From Hahella chejuensis KCTC 2396 (GTDB lineage: Bacteria > Pseudomonadota > Gammaproteobacteria > Pseudomonadales > Oleiphilaceae): a stretch of DNA of 64,000 nt. The stretch is taken from the NCBI RefSeq assembly GCF_000012985.1, contig NC_007645.1, positions 2,944,501 to 3,008,500 on the forward strand, read 5' to 3'. Below, in pieces: positions 47,934-57,314 of the stretch (position 1 is the stretch's first letter; each line of letters begins with the position of its first letter). The position numbers and the translations under genes were made by a program. The notes under the pieces are model-generated. The model did no database searches, was not told the DNA's origin, and saw nothing but the letters and a program-made list of their open reading frames with translations.

Positions 47934-48087
47934 TTATTATTAATATGGCAATGATATTGGCATGTTGATAATCAGGCGCATGGATGCGCCTGCGCGGCGG
48001 CCAGCCGCGGGAGACAGGGCCTGACATGCGCAGGCGCTGTCGTTGCAGACAAAATAGAAGGAAGCTATTTGTCTGCCTGATTAATAG
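47934..48087. repeat. Multi-hairpin dispersed repeat, copy 1
   Basis: Order of elements: AT-rich TTATTAATATGGCAATG..TTGGCATGTT end, hairpin CAGGCGCAT-GG-ATGCGCCTG, hairpin CGCGGC..GCCGCG, hairpin CAGGGCCTG..CAGGCGCTG, hairpin GCAGACAAAATAG..CTATTTGTCTGC, then CCTGATTAATAG. Same plan at 50249-50396 (inverted), 61634-61784, and in part at 54771-54809 and 62540-62600. Confidence 0.82.
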
Positions 48088-48205
48088 CCCGTGAGACGTT
48101 CGTCTGTGAAACGGACTTTTGTTCTGTGCAAAAATAAACCAATTGAGCTATAACTGAATCAAGGCAGCCTTGCTGCTTGCATGGACGTAAAGGAAGGAGG
48201 GAATC

Positions 48206-48826
48206 GTGCCGTCACCGGAACTGTTTGCCGCGCTCGGCGCGGCGCTGATTGGATTTTCCATCGCTCTTTGGGCGTTCCGCGCCTATCGCGGAGACGTCAA
48301 GCTCGCCCAACCCAGCTATATCCTGCTTGATCAGGACACGACGTCTCAGGGCAAACGCATCAGTGAAGTGCGTTTGCGGACGGCGCTGTTCAGTACCTCC
48401 AGGCGCGGTGTGGTGATCGACTATCTGACCCTTTGGTTGCGCCGGGGCGACGAAGAAGTGAATTTCAGCATTTGGGCTTATCTCAACAAACAATGTCTGC
48501 GTGAAAGCGGCGGTTTGATGGCGCCTAATGAAGGCGTCATCCTTGAGCATCATTTCCTGACCGAAACGGAAGGTCCTGAATTTGAATTTAAGGCTGGACC
48601 CTATGAGATGGCGATATTCGCCAAACCTGCTGGCTCAATACGACTACAAAAGCTCAGCAGTTTGTACTTCGTCATTAATGACTATCAGGCTCAGCAGATG
48701 CGTAAGTCCGCTGTGGGCTTGTGCCTGAGATGGGACCCCAGGCATCGCTGTTATCAGTCTGATATTGAATCCAACCTCAAGCCCAGTGTGACGCCGTTGG
48801 TTGAGGAACACGCCGGAGGCCATTGA
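48206..48826 (+). CDS. Membrane-anchored hypothetical protein, 206 aa
   Basis: One N-terminal helix (LFAALGAALIGFSIALWAFR) then a beta-rich cytoplasmic domain (QGKRISEVRLRTALFSTSRR, GVVIDYLTLWLRRGDEEVNF). Ribosome site AAGGAAGGAGG. Not recognised. Confidence 0.65.
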   Translation: MPSPELFAALGAALIGFSIALWAFRAYRGDVKLAQPSYILLDQDTTSQGKRISEVRLRTALFSTSRRGVVIDYLTLWLRRGDEEVNFSIWAYLNKQCLRESGGLMAPNEGVILEHHFLTETEGPEFEFKAGPYEMAIFAKPAGSIRLQKLSSLYFVINDYQAQQMRKSAVGLCLRWDPRHRCYQSDIESNLKPSVTPLVEEHAGGH

Positions 48827-48930
48827 GTTACTCGTCGTGCGCCTCGAAACTTCAAGTAATCTAATAACTTGGAGTTCAGTCATTATCAGGCTATCCTTCA
48901 TTAACGGTTGTTAATGTCGAGGAGTAGCTT

Positions 48931-50127
48931 ATGGGGCGGGCCCCAACTTATAACGTTGTAAGCAGCGGGGAAATTAATGCAGGGTTTGACGCTCAGCAAG
49001 TGGCGAATAGCTGTGCGAAATTATTCAAGACAACCCCGGAAAAAGCGCAGGCTCTGCTTAGTAAAAAACTCGTTTTAAAGAAAGGGCTGGACCTGGAAAC
49101 GGCGCGCGCTTACGTAAGCAAGCTGGATAGTATCGGCGTGGCGGCGACGGTGCAGGAGGTGATGCCGGAACCCACGTTGAAAGCGCACACTTTATCTTTG
49201 GAGCCGACGGAAGAAGAACTCCGGGCCAAAGAAGAAGCGGCTGTAAAACCCTCTGACGACCGTATTACCTGCCCGAAGTGCAATCTGGAGCAACCCAAAG
49301 CGGATCAGTGCGCCGGCTGCGGGGTATACATGCACAAAGTCGCCCCACCGGTGGCCTCTTCCGAAGCGGCGCAAACGCCGGCGACGACATCGCGCCCTGG
49401 CGGCAATATCCGCAACTCCGGCGCCAAACCCGGCAAAGAAGACGAAGTCACTTATGCGACGGACGATGTAGAAGCGTTCAACCCCAAGGCTATCGCCGCC
49501 GCTGCGGGCGCCGCCTTACTCGGCGCTTTGCTGTGGAAGGCGATCGCCATGACCACAGGGTACGAGTTCAGCTTGATCGCCTGGGGGATTGGCGGCGCTG
49601 TCGGGTTTGCCGCTCTGGCGTTGGGTGGACGAGGCCTCGTCACTGGAGTGGCCTGTGGGCTCCTGGCCTTTCTCGCCATCATGGGCGGTAAGTATATGGT
49701 TATCCAGAGCTTTCAGGAAAGTTGGTTTGAAATTCTGGCGGATTCGGGGGAGATAGAACTACAGGATTTCCGCCCGGTCTATGATTCTGTCATTCAGGCT
49801 GCGAACAGTTATCAAACCGATGTCACCGACGATGATTCGCTGCGCAATTTCATGATCGAATACGGTTACACTGAGGCGAGCGAGCCCAGTGAAGTGGTTC
49901 AGTTTGAAATTGACGACTTCAAACGAGACTTCGAACCGGAATTACGCCGAGTGGCGCTGGAAAACCCTTCCTTTGAGCAGTGGGTGAAAGTCACATTCAG
50001 TCAGGAAATCGAGGGATACTCGACCTTTCAGCTCATGCGAGAAGATTTTGGTCTTTTGGATATCCTGTTTTTATTCCTGGGTGTAGGCACGGCATTTCAG
50101 ATGGGGAGCGGTCTAAGGCGTCATTAA
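48931..50127 (+). CDS. Zinc-ribbon multi-domain membrane protein
   Basis: 398 residues. N-terminal small domain (AQQVANSCAKLFKTTPEKAQ, IGVAATVQEV) resembling a bL7/L12-like alpha-beta fold, then zinc ribbon ITCPKCNLEQPKADQCAGCG, a polar linker, three hydrophobic helices (about 190-265) and a C-terminal helical domain ending in a last membrane segment. This mix is seen in uncharacterised gammaproteobacterial proteins; function unknown. Confidence 0.65.
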   Translation: MGRAPTYNVVSSGEINAGFDAQQVANSCAKLFKTTPEKAQALLSKKLVLKKGLDLETARAYVSKLDSIGVAATVQEVMPEPTLKAHTLSLEPTEEELRAKEEAAVKPSDDRITCPKCNLEQPKADQCAGCGVYMHKVAPPVASSEAAQTPATTSRPGGNIRNSGAKPGKEDEVTYATDDVEAFNPKAIAAAAGAALLGALLWKAIAMTTGYEFSLIAWGIGGAVGFAALALGGRGLVTGVACGLLAFLAIMGGKYMVIQSFQESWFEILADSGEIELQDFRPVYDSVIQAANSYQTDVTDDDSLRNFMIEYGYTEASEPSEVVQFEIDDFKRDFEPELRRVALENPSFEQWVKVTFSQEIEGYSTFQLMREDFGLLDILFLFLGVGTAFQMGSGLRRH

Positions 50128-50248
50128 TCTGTTTGGCGCTCCTCTTCAGCATTGCTTTACTCCCCCTCCGATCTTTAGCAATCCGGCAGTCTGACCCTAC
50201 TGAAACACCCAGTCAGGCTGCTTATTACACCACTTCTCGCATGTACCT

Positions 50249-50396
50249 TATTAATCAGGCGGACAAATAGCGTCCTGCTATTTGTCTGCAACGCCAGGGC
50301 CTGCGCATGTCAGGCCCTGTCTCCCACGGCTGGCCGCCGCGCAGGCGCATCCCTGCGCCTGGTTATTAACATGCCAATATCATTGCCATATTAGTA
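50249..50396. repeat. Multi-hairpin dispersed repeat, copy 2 (inverted)
   Basis: Opposite orientation to copy 1: GACAAATAG..CTATTTGTC, CAGGGCCTG..CAGGCCCTG, CGGCTGGCCGCCG, CAGGCGCA-TCCC-TGCGCCTG, then the AT-rich end with ATGCCAATATCATTGCCAT. Fills the gap between two convergent genes. Confidence 0.8.
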
Positions 50397-50423
50397 GAGA
50401 CGACACCCAATGGGCGTGAGGAA

Positions 50424-51944
50424 TTACATAGCCCGATCCTCAGCCACTTCCAGTGACTGCAACATAAAGCCCTTGGCTTGATCCACGCCGTAAATCACGG
50501 CTTGTACGTGGGTCAGGTCGTCCGGCATTTGTACTGCGGCTTCTAATGTGGTCCAGTCGCTGGCGGTCACCGATTGACGACTTACTTCAAACCATTCTTT
50601 GGCTCCGCTCAGGGTCTCATAGTAGAGCCAAAGCGTCGCTGCGCCATCCTCCAGGCCTTTGACTTTCGCCTGCAGGCGATAAACGTCGCCCGGCTTCAGG
50701 TCGCAGGTCAGGTTAACCCCGGCTGTAGGAAGGTTGGCGACGTTTTCCACTTGCAGCACGTTGGTCAGTTCGCCGCCAATATCCACTTCGACAACGGAGA
50801 GTACATCTTCTCCTTCAATCCAGGGATAGACCACCCCTGGCTTATTATTTGAGAAGTCAATTTCAAGGCTATCCATGTGCCAGTCCGCAGTCGGAGCGCC
50901 CACGGCGAACTGCATGGGGGTTCCCTTGGCGTTGGCGAGTTGCTGATCGTTACGACAGAAGTTGGCGACTTGTTCCGCCGCCAGATTTAACGCGAGGGCG
51001 TTGTTGGCTTGCAGGCCGGCGCCAAGATCGCCGCCGATCGCCACTTTCTCGGATTCCTGGCAAGTCGTGTCGCCATTCTGGCAGACCTTCACGTCTGGCG
51101 TGGAGAAATAGGGAACCCAGGACGCGTAACCATGATCGTGAGGGTAGGCCATGATGGTGGAAACCTCGCTACTGGTCGCGCCGCCATAACCGAAAGCAAA
51201 AGCATACTGTAAGGGGTATACCTGGGCTTCGATAGCTTCCTCAATGGTGGAAACCGTGGAGAATGGCAATGCTGGACGACTGTTATAGAAACCTACGCTA
51301 TCCAGCATTTTGAATAACTCGTCCAGCATCGGCTGATTTTGAACGAACTCCTTTTGCTCTGTGGGCAAGCCGTGCCCCAATCCAAACAGGTGACCCAATT
51401 CGTGCGCAAAATGATAAGGGGTGATGTTGTCTCCAAGAATATCAATAGCGCAACTTGGGTTCACATCAACCAGCCCGTAAGCACTATCGATATTGCTTAC
51501 GGAGAAGACGCCTTTATTGGCCAAAAGTACGCCTGGAGCGGTAACGCCACAGGTGTCTGACGCAGGATCATTTTGATCGTACAGCATCATTACCAGGTCG
51601 GCCTGATAGCGGCCGCGCAGTTCACGAACGTAACGGTTTTGCTGCAAGGACTCCAGAGAGTCGGTGATGCCTTGATTGTCCACGCTGAGGAGCGAATCGG
51701 GGATTGCCTCGCTATGGGCCAGATTCAGCTGAATATCCACCTTGCTGTTAACGAAAGCCTGGTTGGTGAAAGCTATATATTCAGCGATTTTTTGCTGGAT
51801 TTCTTCGTTGTTCCCGGCGTACTGGCCTTGCGCTTGAGCGCTGTAGACCACCATAACGTCCACGGTGTGGGCGTGAGCCGCCAGAGTGAATTGCGACAGA
51901 CAGGCGCCGACTGCGATAGCCAAAGTTTTTCTTAATAGAATCAT
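50424..51944 (-). CDS. Secreted zinc metallopeptidase (reprolysin/M12-like)
   Basis: 506 residues from ATG 51944: signal peptide MILLRKTLAIAVGACLSQFT ending near AHA. Catalytic FAHELGHLFGLGHG fits HExxHxxGxxH, three zinc histidines. VDVMVVYSAQAQ start and IMAYPHDHGYASWVPYFSTP after the site support the metzincin type (Met-turn). The C-terminal about 130 residues look like a beta-sandwich binding domain (VNLTCDLKPGDVYRLQAKVK). Probably extracellular protein degradation. Confidence 0.88.
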   Translation of the reverse strand: MILLRKTLAIAVGACLSQFTLAAHAHTVDVMVVYSAQAQGQYAGNNEEIQQKIAEYIAFTNQAFVNSKVDIQLNLAHSEAIPDSLLSVDNQGITDSLESLQQNRYVRELRGRYQADLVMMLYDQNDPASDTCGVTAPGVLLANKGVFSVSNIDSAYGLVDVNPSCAIDILGDNITPYHFAHELGHLFGLGHGLPTEQKEFVQNQPMLDELFKMLDSVGFYNSRPALPFSTVSTIEEAIEAQVYPLQYAFAFGYGGATSSEVSTIMAYPHDHGYASWVPYFSTPDVKVCQNGDTTCQESEKVAIGGDLGAGLQANNALALNLAAEQVANFCRNDQQLANAKGTPMQFAVGAPTADWHMDSLEIDFSNNKPGVVYPWIEGEDVLSVVEVDIGGELTNVLQVENVANLPTAGVNLTCDLKPGDVYRLQAKVKGLEDGAATLWLYYETLSGAKEWFEVSRQSVTASDWTTLEAAVQMPDDLTHVQAVIYGVDQAKGFMLQSLEVAEDRAM

Positions 51945-52204
51945 GGAATTAAAAGTACACAAGTAATAGTTGTATTTAAGAAGGGCGGGCAATATACGCA
52001 ATGGAACTAAAACGTTTAAGTCCTCACAAGTACTTACGACGAAGAGCGTATTAGGCTTAGGGGGAAAGGGCGATGCAAAGTGCTGATTTTTATGAACATT
52101 AAATGAAAAATAAGATAATTTGTTATCTTTGAGTTCTCAACCAGCACGTTAGCTCCTATGATATGGCCTGCTACACTGAATCCGCATTATGGAAAATTAG
52201 AAAA

Positions 52205-52561
52205 ATGAACAAAGAGGACTCCTGGAGCCTGAAAGGCGATACCCCTTATGGAAAACGGGGAATCAGCATCTTCACCCTCGTCGTATGCTTCGTGTTGAGC
52301 TTCCTGACCGGCCTGGGTCTCTGGTTGGCGAAGGGCCCTGTCGAATATCCTTCTATGACGTTCTGGATCGGCGCTGCGCTGATGGGATTGCCTCTGCTTG
52401 GCGCTATCGAAACGAGTCATTGGATTTACGATAGGAAATTCGTCAGCAAACTGCCTGGCTCGTTACGCATTCTGTACGGCGTGATCATTGGCTTGGCGGA
52501 GTTGTTGATTCTGGGGGGGATTGTCTTCCTTCTTTCTTCACTGGTGGCTTTCGAAAGCTGA
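52205..52561 (+). CDS. Small membrane protein, 118 aa
   Basis: From ATG 52205: MNKEDSWSLKGDTPYGKRGI, then three or four hydrophobic helices (FTLVVCFVLSFLTGLGLWLA, FWIGAALMGLPLLGAI, GVIIGLAELLILGGIVFLLS). The 3' end overlaps the convergent dioxygenase gene by 77 bases. Not recognised. Confidence 0.6.
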   Translation: MNKEDSWSLKGDTPYGKRGISIFTLVVCFVLSFLTGLGLWLAKGPVEYPSMTFWIGAALMGLPLLGAIETSHWIYDRKFVSKLPGSLRILYGVIIGLAELLILGGIVFLLSSLVAFES

Positions 52562-53384
52562 CCTGAGCATCTGAATCGGACGCATATTCCGCTCCCTCCA
52601 GTATTTGTCTCTGTTGATAGAGGTCTTCCACCCAATCTGCTTCCGACTGGGTTAGCGTCCACTCGGTTTTCCTCTTGTCTTCCAGGCGTGCGTAGACGGC
52701 CTGGGCGATATCATTCAGACGTTGACGCTCCGCAAGCCATTCCGGGTTGGCGTTTCGCAGCAAACGCAGGGGGCGAAACTCAAAGTACAGCGTTTTGCGT
52801 ATACGCCCGCTGGTAATCGGCGCGGATGCGTGGGGCAGCCTGACATCGTGAATCAATAAGTCTCCCGCACTGACGGGAAGCTTTGTCGGCGTAATCTTTT
52901 CGCCGGCTAATAATGGCGTTAAGTTGCTGATGGGAACGCCGGATAAATGATGTTCCGGCAGCACCTGCAAAGCGTCTTCCTGGGACACGGCTGCATCCAG
53001 ATAGAGACCTAAAGTAAAAATTCGGCCATTTTGCTGGTGATTCATATCTCGATGCCACTCCACCCGGCTGGCGTTGGCGGCGGAGCGCACCAGCAGCGAT
53101 TCATACATACAGATGGCTTCGCCTTCGCACAGGAACTGCGTCAGGCGTTGCAGCGCAGGCATCCCCAGAATGTACAGCGTGTGAGCGCCGAAATAGCGCA
53201 GAAGTTCATTAACGCGAAACAAGGCCTGAGCGCCGCAGAACGCCACATGCTGTACAGGGGCCTGCGCACAGTCTTGCATTACTTGGGTCAGTCTTGCGTT
53301 ATAACGGTGGATTAAATCGGAGGATAAAAATGAGGGGATATGGCTATAACCATCGCGGTCCAGCTGGGTGCGTGCGTCCATCAT
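52485..53384 (-). CDS. Phytanoyl-CoA dioxygenase (PhyH) family protein
   Basis: 299 residues of the Fe(II)/2-oxoglutarate oxygenase fold. Iron ligands: HRD in VEWHRDMNHQQ and the distal His in HDVRLPHASAP; 2-oxoglutarate Arg likely in SGRIRKTLYFEF. QEDALQVLPEHHLSG is the usual double-stranded helix segment. Hydroxylates an unknown small molecule. Acidic/basic C-terminal tail overlaps the convergent gene. Confidence 0.82.
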   Translation of the reverse strand: MMDARTQLDRDGYSHIPSFLSSDLIHRYNARLTQVMQDCAQAPVQHVAFCGAQALFRVNELLRYFGAHTLYILGMPALQRLTQFLCEGEAICMYESLLVRSAANASRVEWHRDMNHQQNGRIFTLGLYLDAAVSQEDALQVLPEHHLSGVPISNLTPLLAGEKITPTKLPVSAGDLLIHDVRLPHASAPITSGRIRKTLYFEFRPLRLLRNANPEWLAERQRLNDIAQAVYARLEDKRKTEWTLTQSEADWVEDLYQQRQILEGAEYASDSDAQVSFRKPPVKKEGRQSPPESTTPPSQ

Positions 53385-53430
53385 CGTTGTGTCTCCCTGT
53401 CAGAACGGATATGGAAAATTAGCCAACTCT

Positions 53431-54495
53431 TTACTGTGTGGATGGAATCGGCGCGCCGAACCAGATTTTCTCATACCACTGCCGATAGGGAATGTCGCCG
53501 CCGAGGTTATAGATATCAGTCTTATGTACGCTCTCATAGGTGATCAGCAGCGGTTCAGTGACATAGCCGCTGGGAGGCGCTCCGGCGAAAGCGCGGTTCA
53601 ATTCATCGGCCAGTTGCCAGCCTTGCACGCCGGCGGGCTCCGCTACGGTCGCCACCTGTGTGGACAAACCGCTACGAATGCGGTTGAGCGCCTGAAAGGA
53701 GCCGTCTCCAGCGGAAATATTACGAATGTCGGTGCGATTGTGTTTGCGCAGCGGGAAGTTGATGGAGTCGAAATAAAGGTCATTGATCGCCAGACTGTGG
53801 GTCCAGGCGGCGCCGAATTCCGCCACCAGTCTGTCCACGGCTTTGGGGATTTCCGTCACGGTTTGTCCGAGGCTGATGTTCTCAATGGATAACACGCGGC
53901 AGCGATCGCATTGCGAGATGATTTTGCGCATGCTTTCGGTTTTTGCGTTGGCCACCTCAAAGCGGGCGTCGTTGAATATCACCACGCCCACTTTGCCCTC
54001 GCTGTTTTGCACCACGTATTGCGCCGCCATTTGCGCGACAGCGAAGGACGGGGTGGCGATATTGTTGAACAGATCTTCGGTCGGTCCTGGTTCCGCCGCC
54101 GCATGCCAGCCCAACAGTATGATGCCCTGACGCTTGACGCGACGCGCTTCGTCCCGAAGGCTGGAGAGAGAGACTCCACCCAGCACAATGGCGTCCGCCT
54201 TGGCGCGACCCGCCTGCAATACGGCGGACTTGGCGCTCTCCAAATTGTTTCTGCTGTCGATATATTCCAACTTCCAACCCAGCTGCTGCGCTGCAAGCTG
54301 AAAATGCCGATATAGACTGGATATACCACCGTTATTGGAATCCTGAGACACGAACACAATGTTTTTGTTGCGCTGCGCAGCAGGTCCGGATACGGGGCCG
54401 CGCCACGCCACTGCCGTGGAGTCAGAGGCGTGGCTCTCCGCCTGAACGCAGCAAGCCGTCAGCAGAAAGACAATAACTGGTAGTAAGTTGCGCAT
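53431..54495 (-). CDS. Periplasmic sugar-type solute-binding protein
   Basis: 354 residues from ATG 54495. Signal MRNLLPVIVFLLTACCVQA; LLTAC is also a possible lipobox. Type I periplasmic binding fold (NIVFVSQDSNNGGISSLYRH, KADAIVLGGVSLSSLRDEAR, GKVGVVIFNDARFEVANAKT). Resembles RbsB/TorT-like proteins; no ABC permease nearby, so it may serve a sensor kinase or act alone. Confidence 0.78.
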   Translation of the reverse strand: MRNLLPVIVFLLTACCVQAESHASDSTAVAWRGPVSGPAAQRNKNIVFVSQDSNNGGISSLYRHFQLAAQQLGWKLEYIDSRNNLESAKSAVLQAGRAKADAIVLGGVSLSSLRDEARRVKRQGIILLGWHAAAEPGPTEDLFNNIATPSFAVAQMAAQYVVQNSEGKVGVVIFNDARFEVANAKTESMRKIISQCDRCRVLSIENISLGQTVTEIPKAVDRLVAEFGAAWTHSLAINDLYFDSINFPLRKHNRTDIRNISAGDGSFQALNRIRSGLSTQVATVAEPAGVQGWQLADELNRAFAGAPPSGYVTEPLLITYESVHKTDIYNLGGDIPYRQWYEKIWFGAPIPSTQ

Positions 54496-54949
54496 GGATG
54501 TCGTGTTTGCGGATTCACTGCAAAGTATAGGTTCACCCAAGATAAACGTCTTCTTGATTAATTATATAGCAGAGGAATTGCGAAGGACTGGAATGAAATA
54601 GAGCGCAACGGCCCGCAACCCACATGTTCGGCTCCTGAGAAGGGGGCGTTCCATCAGGTTGAGTGGCGTCGTAGCCTTCGAGGCGCTCACGAGCGAGTGC
54701 CGCCACGTTGCAACCGGCAGGTTGTAAGGAGACAGGTTTCACCTTCTGACTTCATCAGTATCGATCCGGTTTTATTATTAATATGGCGATGATATTCGCA
54801 TGTTAATAGATTGAGAAATTAAACAATCAGTCGCGGACTTGTTCGGCATGGGCCATGTTCCGGCGCGTTATGATCCTTCACCGGTTGAGTGCGCTATCGC
54901 CCTAAGCTACTCTTAATCAACGAATAAAACTCATGAGAAAGTCGGTTGC
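54496..54949. other. Intergenic region
   Basis: About 450 bases without a supported gene between divergent solute-binding protein genes. Holds the solo AT-rich end of the dispersed repeat (54771-54809) and otherwise nothing that stands out. Confidence 0.45.
54771..54809. repeat. Multi-hairpin repeat fragment, copy 4 (AT-rich end only)
   Basis: TTATTATTAATATGGCGATG then ATATTCGCATGTTAATAG, matching the left end of copies 1 and 3 with few changes; the hairpin series is absent. Confidence 0.65.
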
Positions 54950-55717
54950 ATGTTTAAAACGATACTGTTGTTTCTGTTTGTCTGGGTGACGGCTTGTCAA
55001 AGCGCCTGGGCTGAAGAGAGGGAGTATCGTTTTGTCACGTTGGAGTTTCCCCCGCTGGAGTTTACCGGGGAGGACGGGAAGCCCACTGGCGTTGCGGTGG
55101 AGGTGGTGCATCGTATTATGGCGGCGTTAGGCTTGCAGGTCAGTATAGACGTGCATCCCTGGAGTCGCTCTTTGGACCGGGTGCGCAAAGGGGATGCGGA
55201 CGCCATATTCACCGCCTACAAAACCCCGGAGCGGGAGCTGTTTCTGGACTACTCCAACGTTGTGCTGATTCCCCAGGTTATTGCGCTATACGCTACGAAA
55301 GAATCCCCTATCAATTTCAATGGCGATTTGCTCGCGCTACAGGACAAGCAATTCGGCGTGGTTTCCACGATCAGCTACGGCGCCGTGTTTGATCAGATGC
55401 GTAATCAATTGAGAGTGCAGCGCGTCGAAGATATTGAGCAGAATTTCAAGAAACTGATGCTGGGGCGGATTGATGTCCTGATCAGCAATATTTACGTCGC
55501 GGACTGGAAGCTGAAAAAGACCGGCTTCAACAAACATATCTCCAGACTTCCCCTGGAAGTGGAGCGCTTGCCCAGTTTTATCGCCTTTTCCAAGGCCCGT
55601 GGTTTGACGGCATTGCGCGATCGTTTTGATAAGGAACTGCTGAGGCTCAAGGAAAGCGGTGAGTTTGACGCCATTGTCGCCAAGTACGATCTGACGGTGC
55701 CGCCGGATATTCAGTAG
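54950..55717 (+). CDS. Extracellular solute-binding protein family 3
   Basis: 255 residues. Signal peptide MFKTILLFLFVWVTACQSAW with cleavage near WAEE. SBP_bac_3 pattern: YRFVTLEFPPLEFTGEDGKP, TGVAVEVVHRIMAALG, DADAIFTAYKTPERE. Typical amino-acid-binding fold; no transporter genes adjacent, like many stand-alone members in Hahella- and Pseudomonas-type genomes. Confidence 0.82.
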   Translation: MFKTILLFLFVWVTACQSAWAEEREYRFVTLEFPPLEFTGEDGKPTGVAVEVVHRIMAALGLQVSIDVHPWSRSLDRVRKGDADAIFTAYKTPERELFLDYSNVVLIPQVIALYATKESPINFNGDLLALQDKQFGVVSTISYGAVFDQMRNQLRVQRVEDIEQNFKKLMLGRIDVLISNIYVADWKLKKTGFNKHISRLPLEVERLPSFIAFSKARGLTALRDRFDKELLRLKESGEFDAIVAKYDLTVPPDIQ

Positions 55718-55753
55718 CCCAAACCCCCAACAAAGTAGAACACAGGAAGCATA

Positions 55754-55996
55754 ATGCATAGCGCCTTTAGATTCAGATCCGCCAGGCTGAACCAATTGCT
55801 CGATAATGAAATCAGAGAGGGCAACCGCGTCTGGAATGTCTCGCGAGGCGAGCAAGCGTATCTGGTGGAGGAGTTCAAAACCAGCGCTGAAGGACTCGGC
55901 TTGAAAAGCGAGAGAATGGCGGACCGCAATATCAGCTTCCTCCGATACGTCGACCCGGATACCGGCGAATTTCTCCAGTATGACTACTCTTGGTAA
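55754..55996 (+). CDS. Hypothetical protein, 80 aa
   Basis: MHSAFRFRSARLNQLLDNEI, later ERMADRNISFLRYVDPDTGE. Lies 36 bases after the solute-binding protein, ribosome site CAGGAAG. Not recognised. Confidence 0.6.
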   Translation: MHSAFRFRSARLNQLLDNEIREGNRVWNVSRGEQAYLVEEFKTSAEGLGLKSERMADRNISFLRYVDPDTGEFLQYDYSW

Positions 55997-56061
55997 TCCC
56001 AGGAATAGTCTCGACTTCCGCGTTCTCCCCTTGTGTCGGCCCGTCATGGCGGTTTGAAACA

Positions 56062-57219
56062 TCAGGCGCTGTTTTCCGCCAGATCGGTTTGGAGCGTCGC
56101 CGCCCATGCGCATAGCAGCAGGCACCCTGTAGCGGCGCTCAGTAGCGTGGCTCCAAGGTTTTGCAACCATCCCGACACGACCAAACCGATACCCAGTAAC
56201 AGATAGTAAGCCAATCCAAACAGCGCCCCCGCCGCGCCGGCGTTCGCTCTATAACGCGCCAGCGCCTGACTGAGAATGTTGGGGATAGCGATGCTGTAGC
56301 TCATCAGCGTCAACGACATCGGCGCCAGAAACCAAAGGGTCTTTTGAGTGAGCATAACGCCGAAGCCGCCCAGTATCGCCATACCTGTGCCGGTGCGGAT
56401 AAGTTGCGGCGGGGTCATGCCGCGCCTTAATCCCGCCTGATTCAGCAGACTGCCCGCCAGCGAACCTATGGCCAGGATGACGCCGCTGTAGCCGAATTCG
56501 ACAGAGCTATATCCCAATGACTCGAATATAAACGGAGCCAGGGAGTAGTACGAAAACAGCATGAGGTTGAACAGCGCCACCAAGGCCATATGGCGCAGGA
56601 CGTATCCATCCCGCGCCAACTGCGACGCCAGGGTTTTGAATGCCGCTGCGTTCAACGTTAATGGTCGGGTCTCAGGCAACTGCCTGGCGCTGAGTCCGAG
56701 CAGCGCAGCCGACATGACGAATAGCCCTGCGAACACGCTCAGATAGCCGCCGAACGCCGTTAATAACCCGCCAGCGAAAAATCCCAGCACAGGGCTGATC
56801 GCCATACCCAGTCCCATGACGGCGAACATCTTCGCCAAGTCGGTTCCACTGTAGGCGTCGCGCAACATAGTCTGCGTCACCACCGATCCAACCGCCGCGC
56901 CAAACGCGCTCAAGGCGCGCACGAACAGCAGCGTTTCGAACTGATCCACGATTAACGCTGCTCCCGCGCTGAGACTATACAGAGCCAGTCCCCACAGCAT
57001 AGCGGGGCGACGGCCGATACGATCAGCCATGCCGCCCCAAAATCCCACTCCCATTGCGAAGGCGATAAAGTAAATGGAAAGCGTCTGCGCTGCGGCGCGT
57101 TCAGGCGTGGCGAAGTGGTGAGCGATATCCGTCAGCGCCGGGCTATAAATAGTTTCTGCAATCTGCGGGAACATCAACAAGGTGAACAACAGTCCTGTCG
57201 CAGGTTTGTGCGATGCCAT
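56062..57219 (-). CDS. MFS exporter, Bcr/CflA-like
   Basis: 385 residues, twelve hydrophobic helices. SPALTDIAHHFATPERAAAQ, LSIYFIAFAMGVGFWGGMAD, RIGRRPAMLWG (MFS motif A) and RALSAFGAAVGSVVTQTMLR, DAYSG (as in Bcr/CflA drug exporters). Proton-driven export of small molecules. Divergent from the AraC gene, which probably controls it. Confidence 0.85.
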   Translation of the reverse strand: MASHKPATGLLFTLLMFPQIAETIYSPALTDIAHHFATPERAAAQTLSIYFIAFAMGVGFWGGMADRIGRRPAMLWGLALYSLSAGAALIVDQFETLLFVRALSAFGAAVGSVVTQTMLRDAYSGTDLAKMFAVMGLGMAISPVLGFFAGGLLTAFGGYLSVFAGLFVMSAALLGLSARQLPETRPLTLNAAAFKTLASQLARDGYVLRHMALVALFNLMLFSYYSLAPFIFESLGYSSVEFGYSGVILAIGSLAGSLLNQAGLRRGMTPPQLIRTGTGMAILGGFGVMLTQKTLWFLAPMSLTLMSYSIAIPNILSQALARYRANAGAAGALFGLAYYLLLGIGLVVSGWLQNLGATLLSAATGCLLLCAWAATLQTDLAENSA

Positions 57220-57265
57220 ACTTCCTCCAATGAGCGCATAAAGGCGGCTATTTTAGGAGCGGAAG

Positions 57266-57303
57266 TTGTGGTCCAATAACATAACCGGATCATAAAACCA
57301 CAA
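57266..57303. promoter_or_regulatory. Inverted repeat between MFS and AraC genes
   Basis: TTGTGGT (57266-57272) and ACCACAA (57297-57303) form a 7-bp inverted pair spaced 24 bases apart in the divergent promoter region. Possible AraC-type operator. Confidence 0.4.
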
Positions 57304-57314
57304 GATAGAGACAG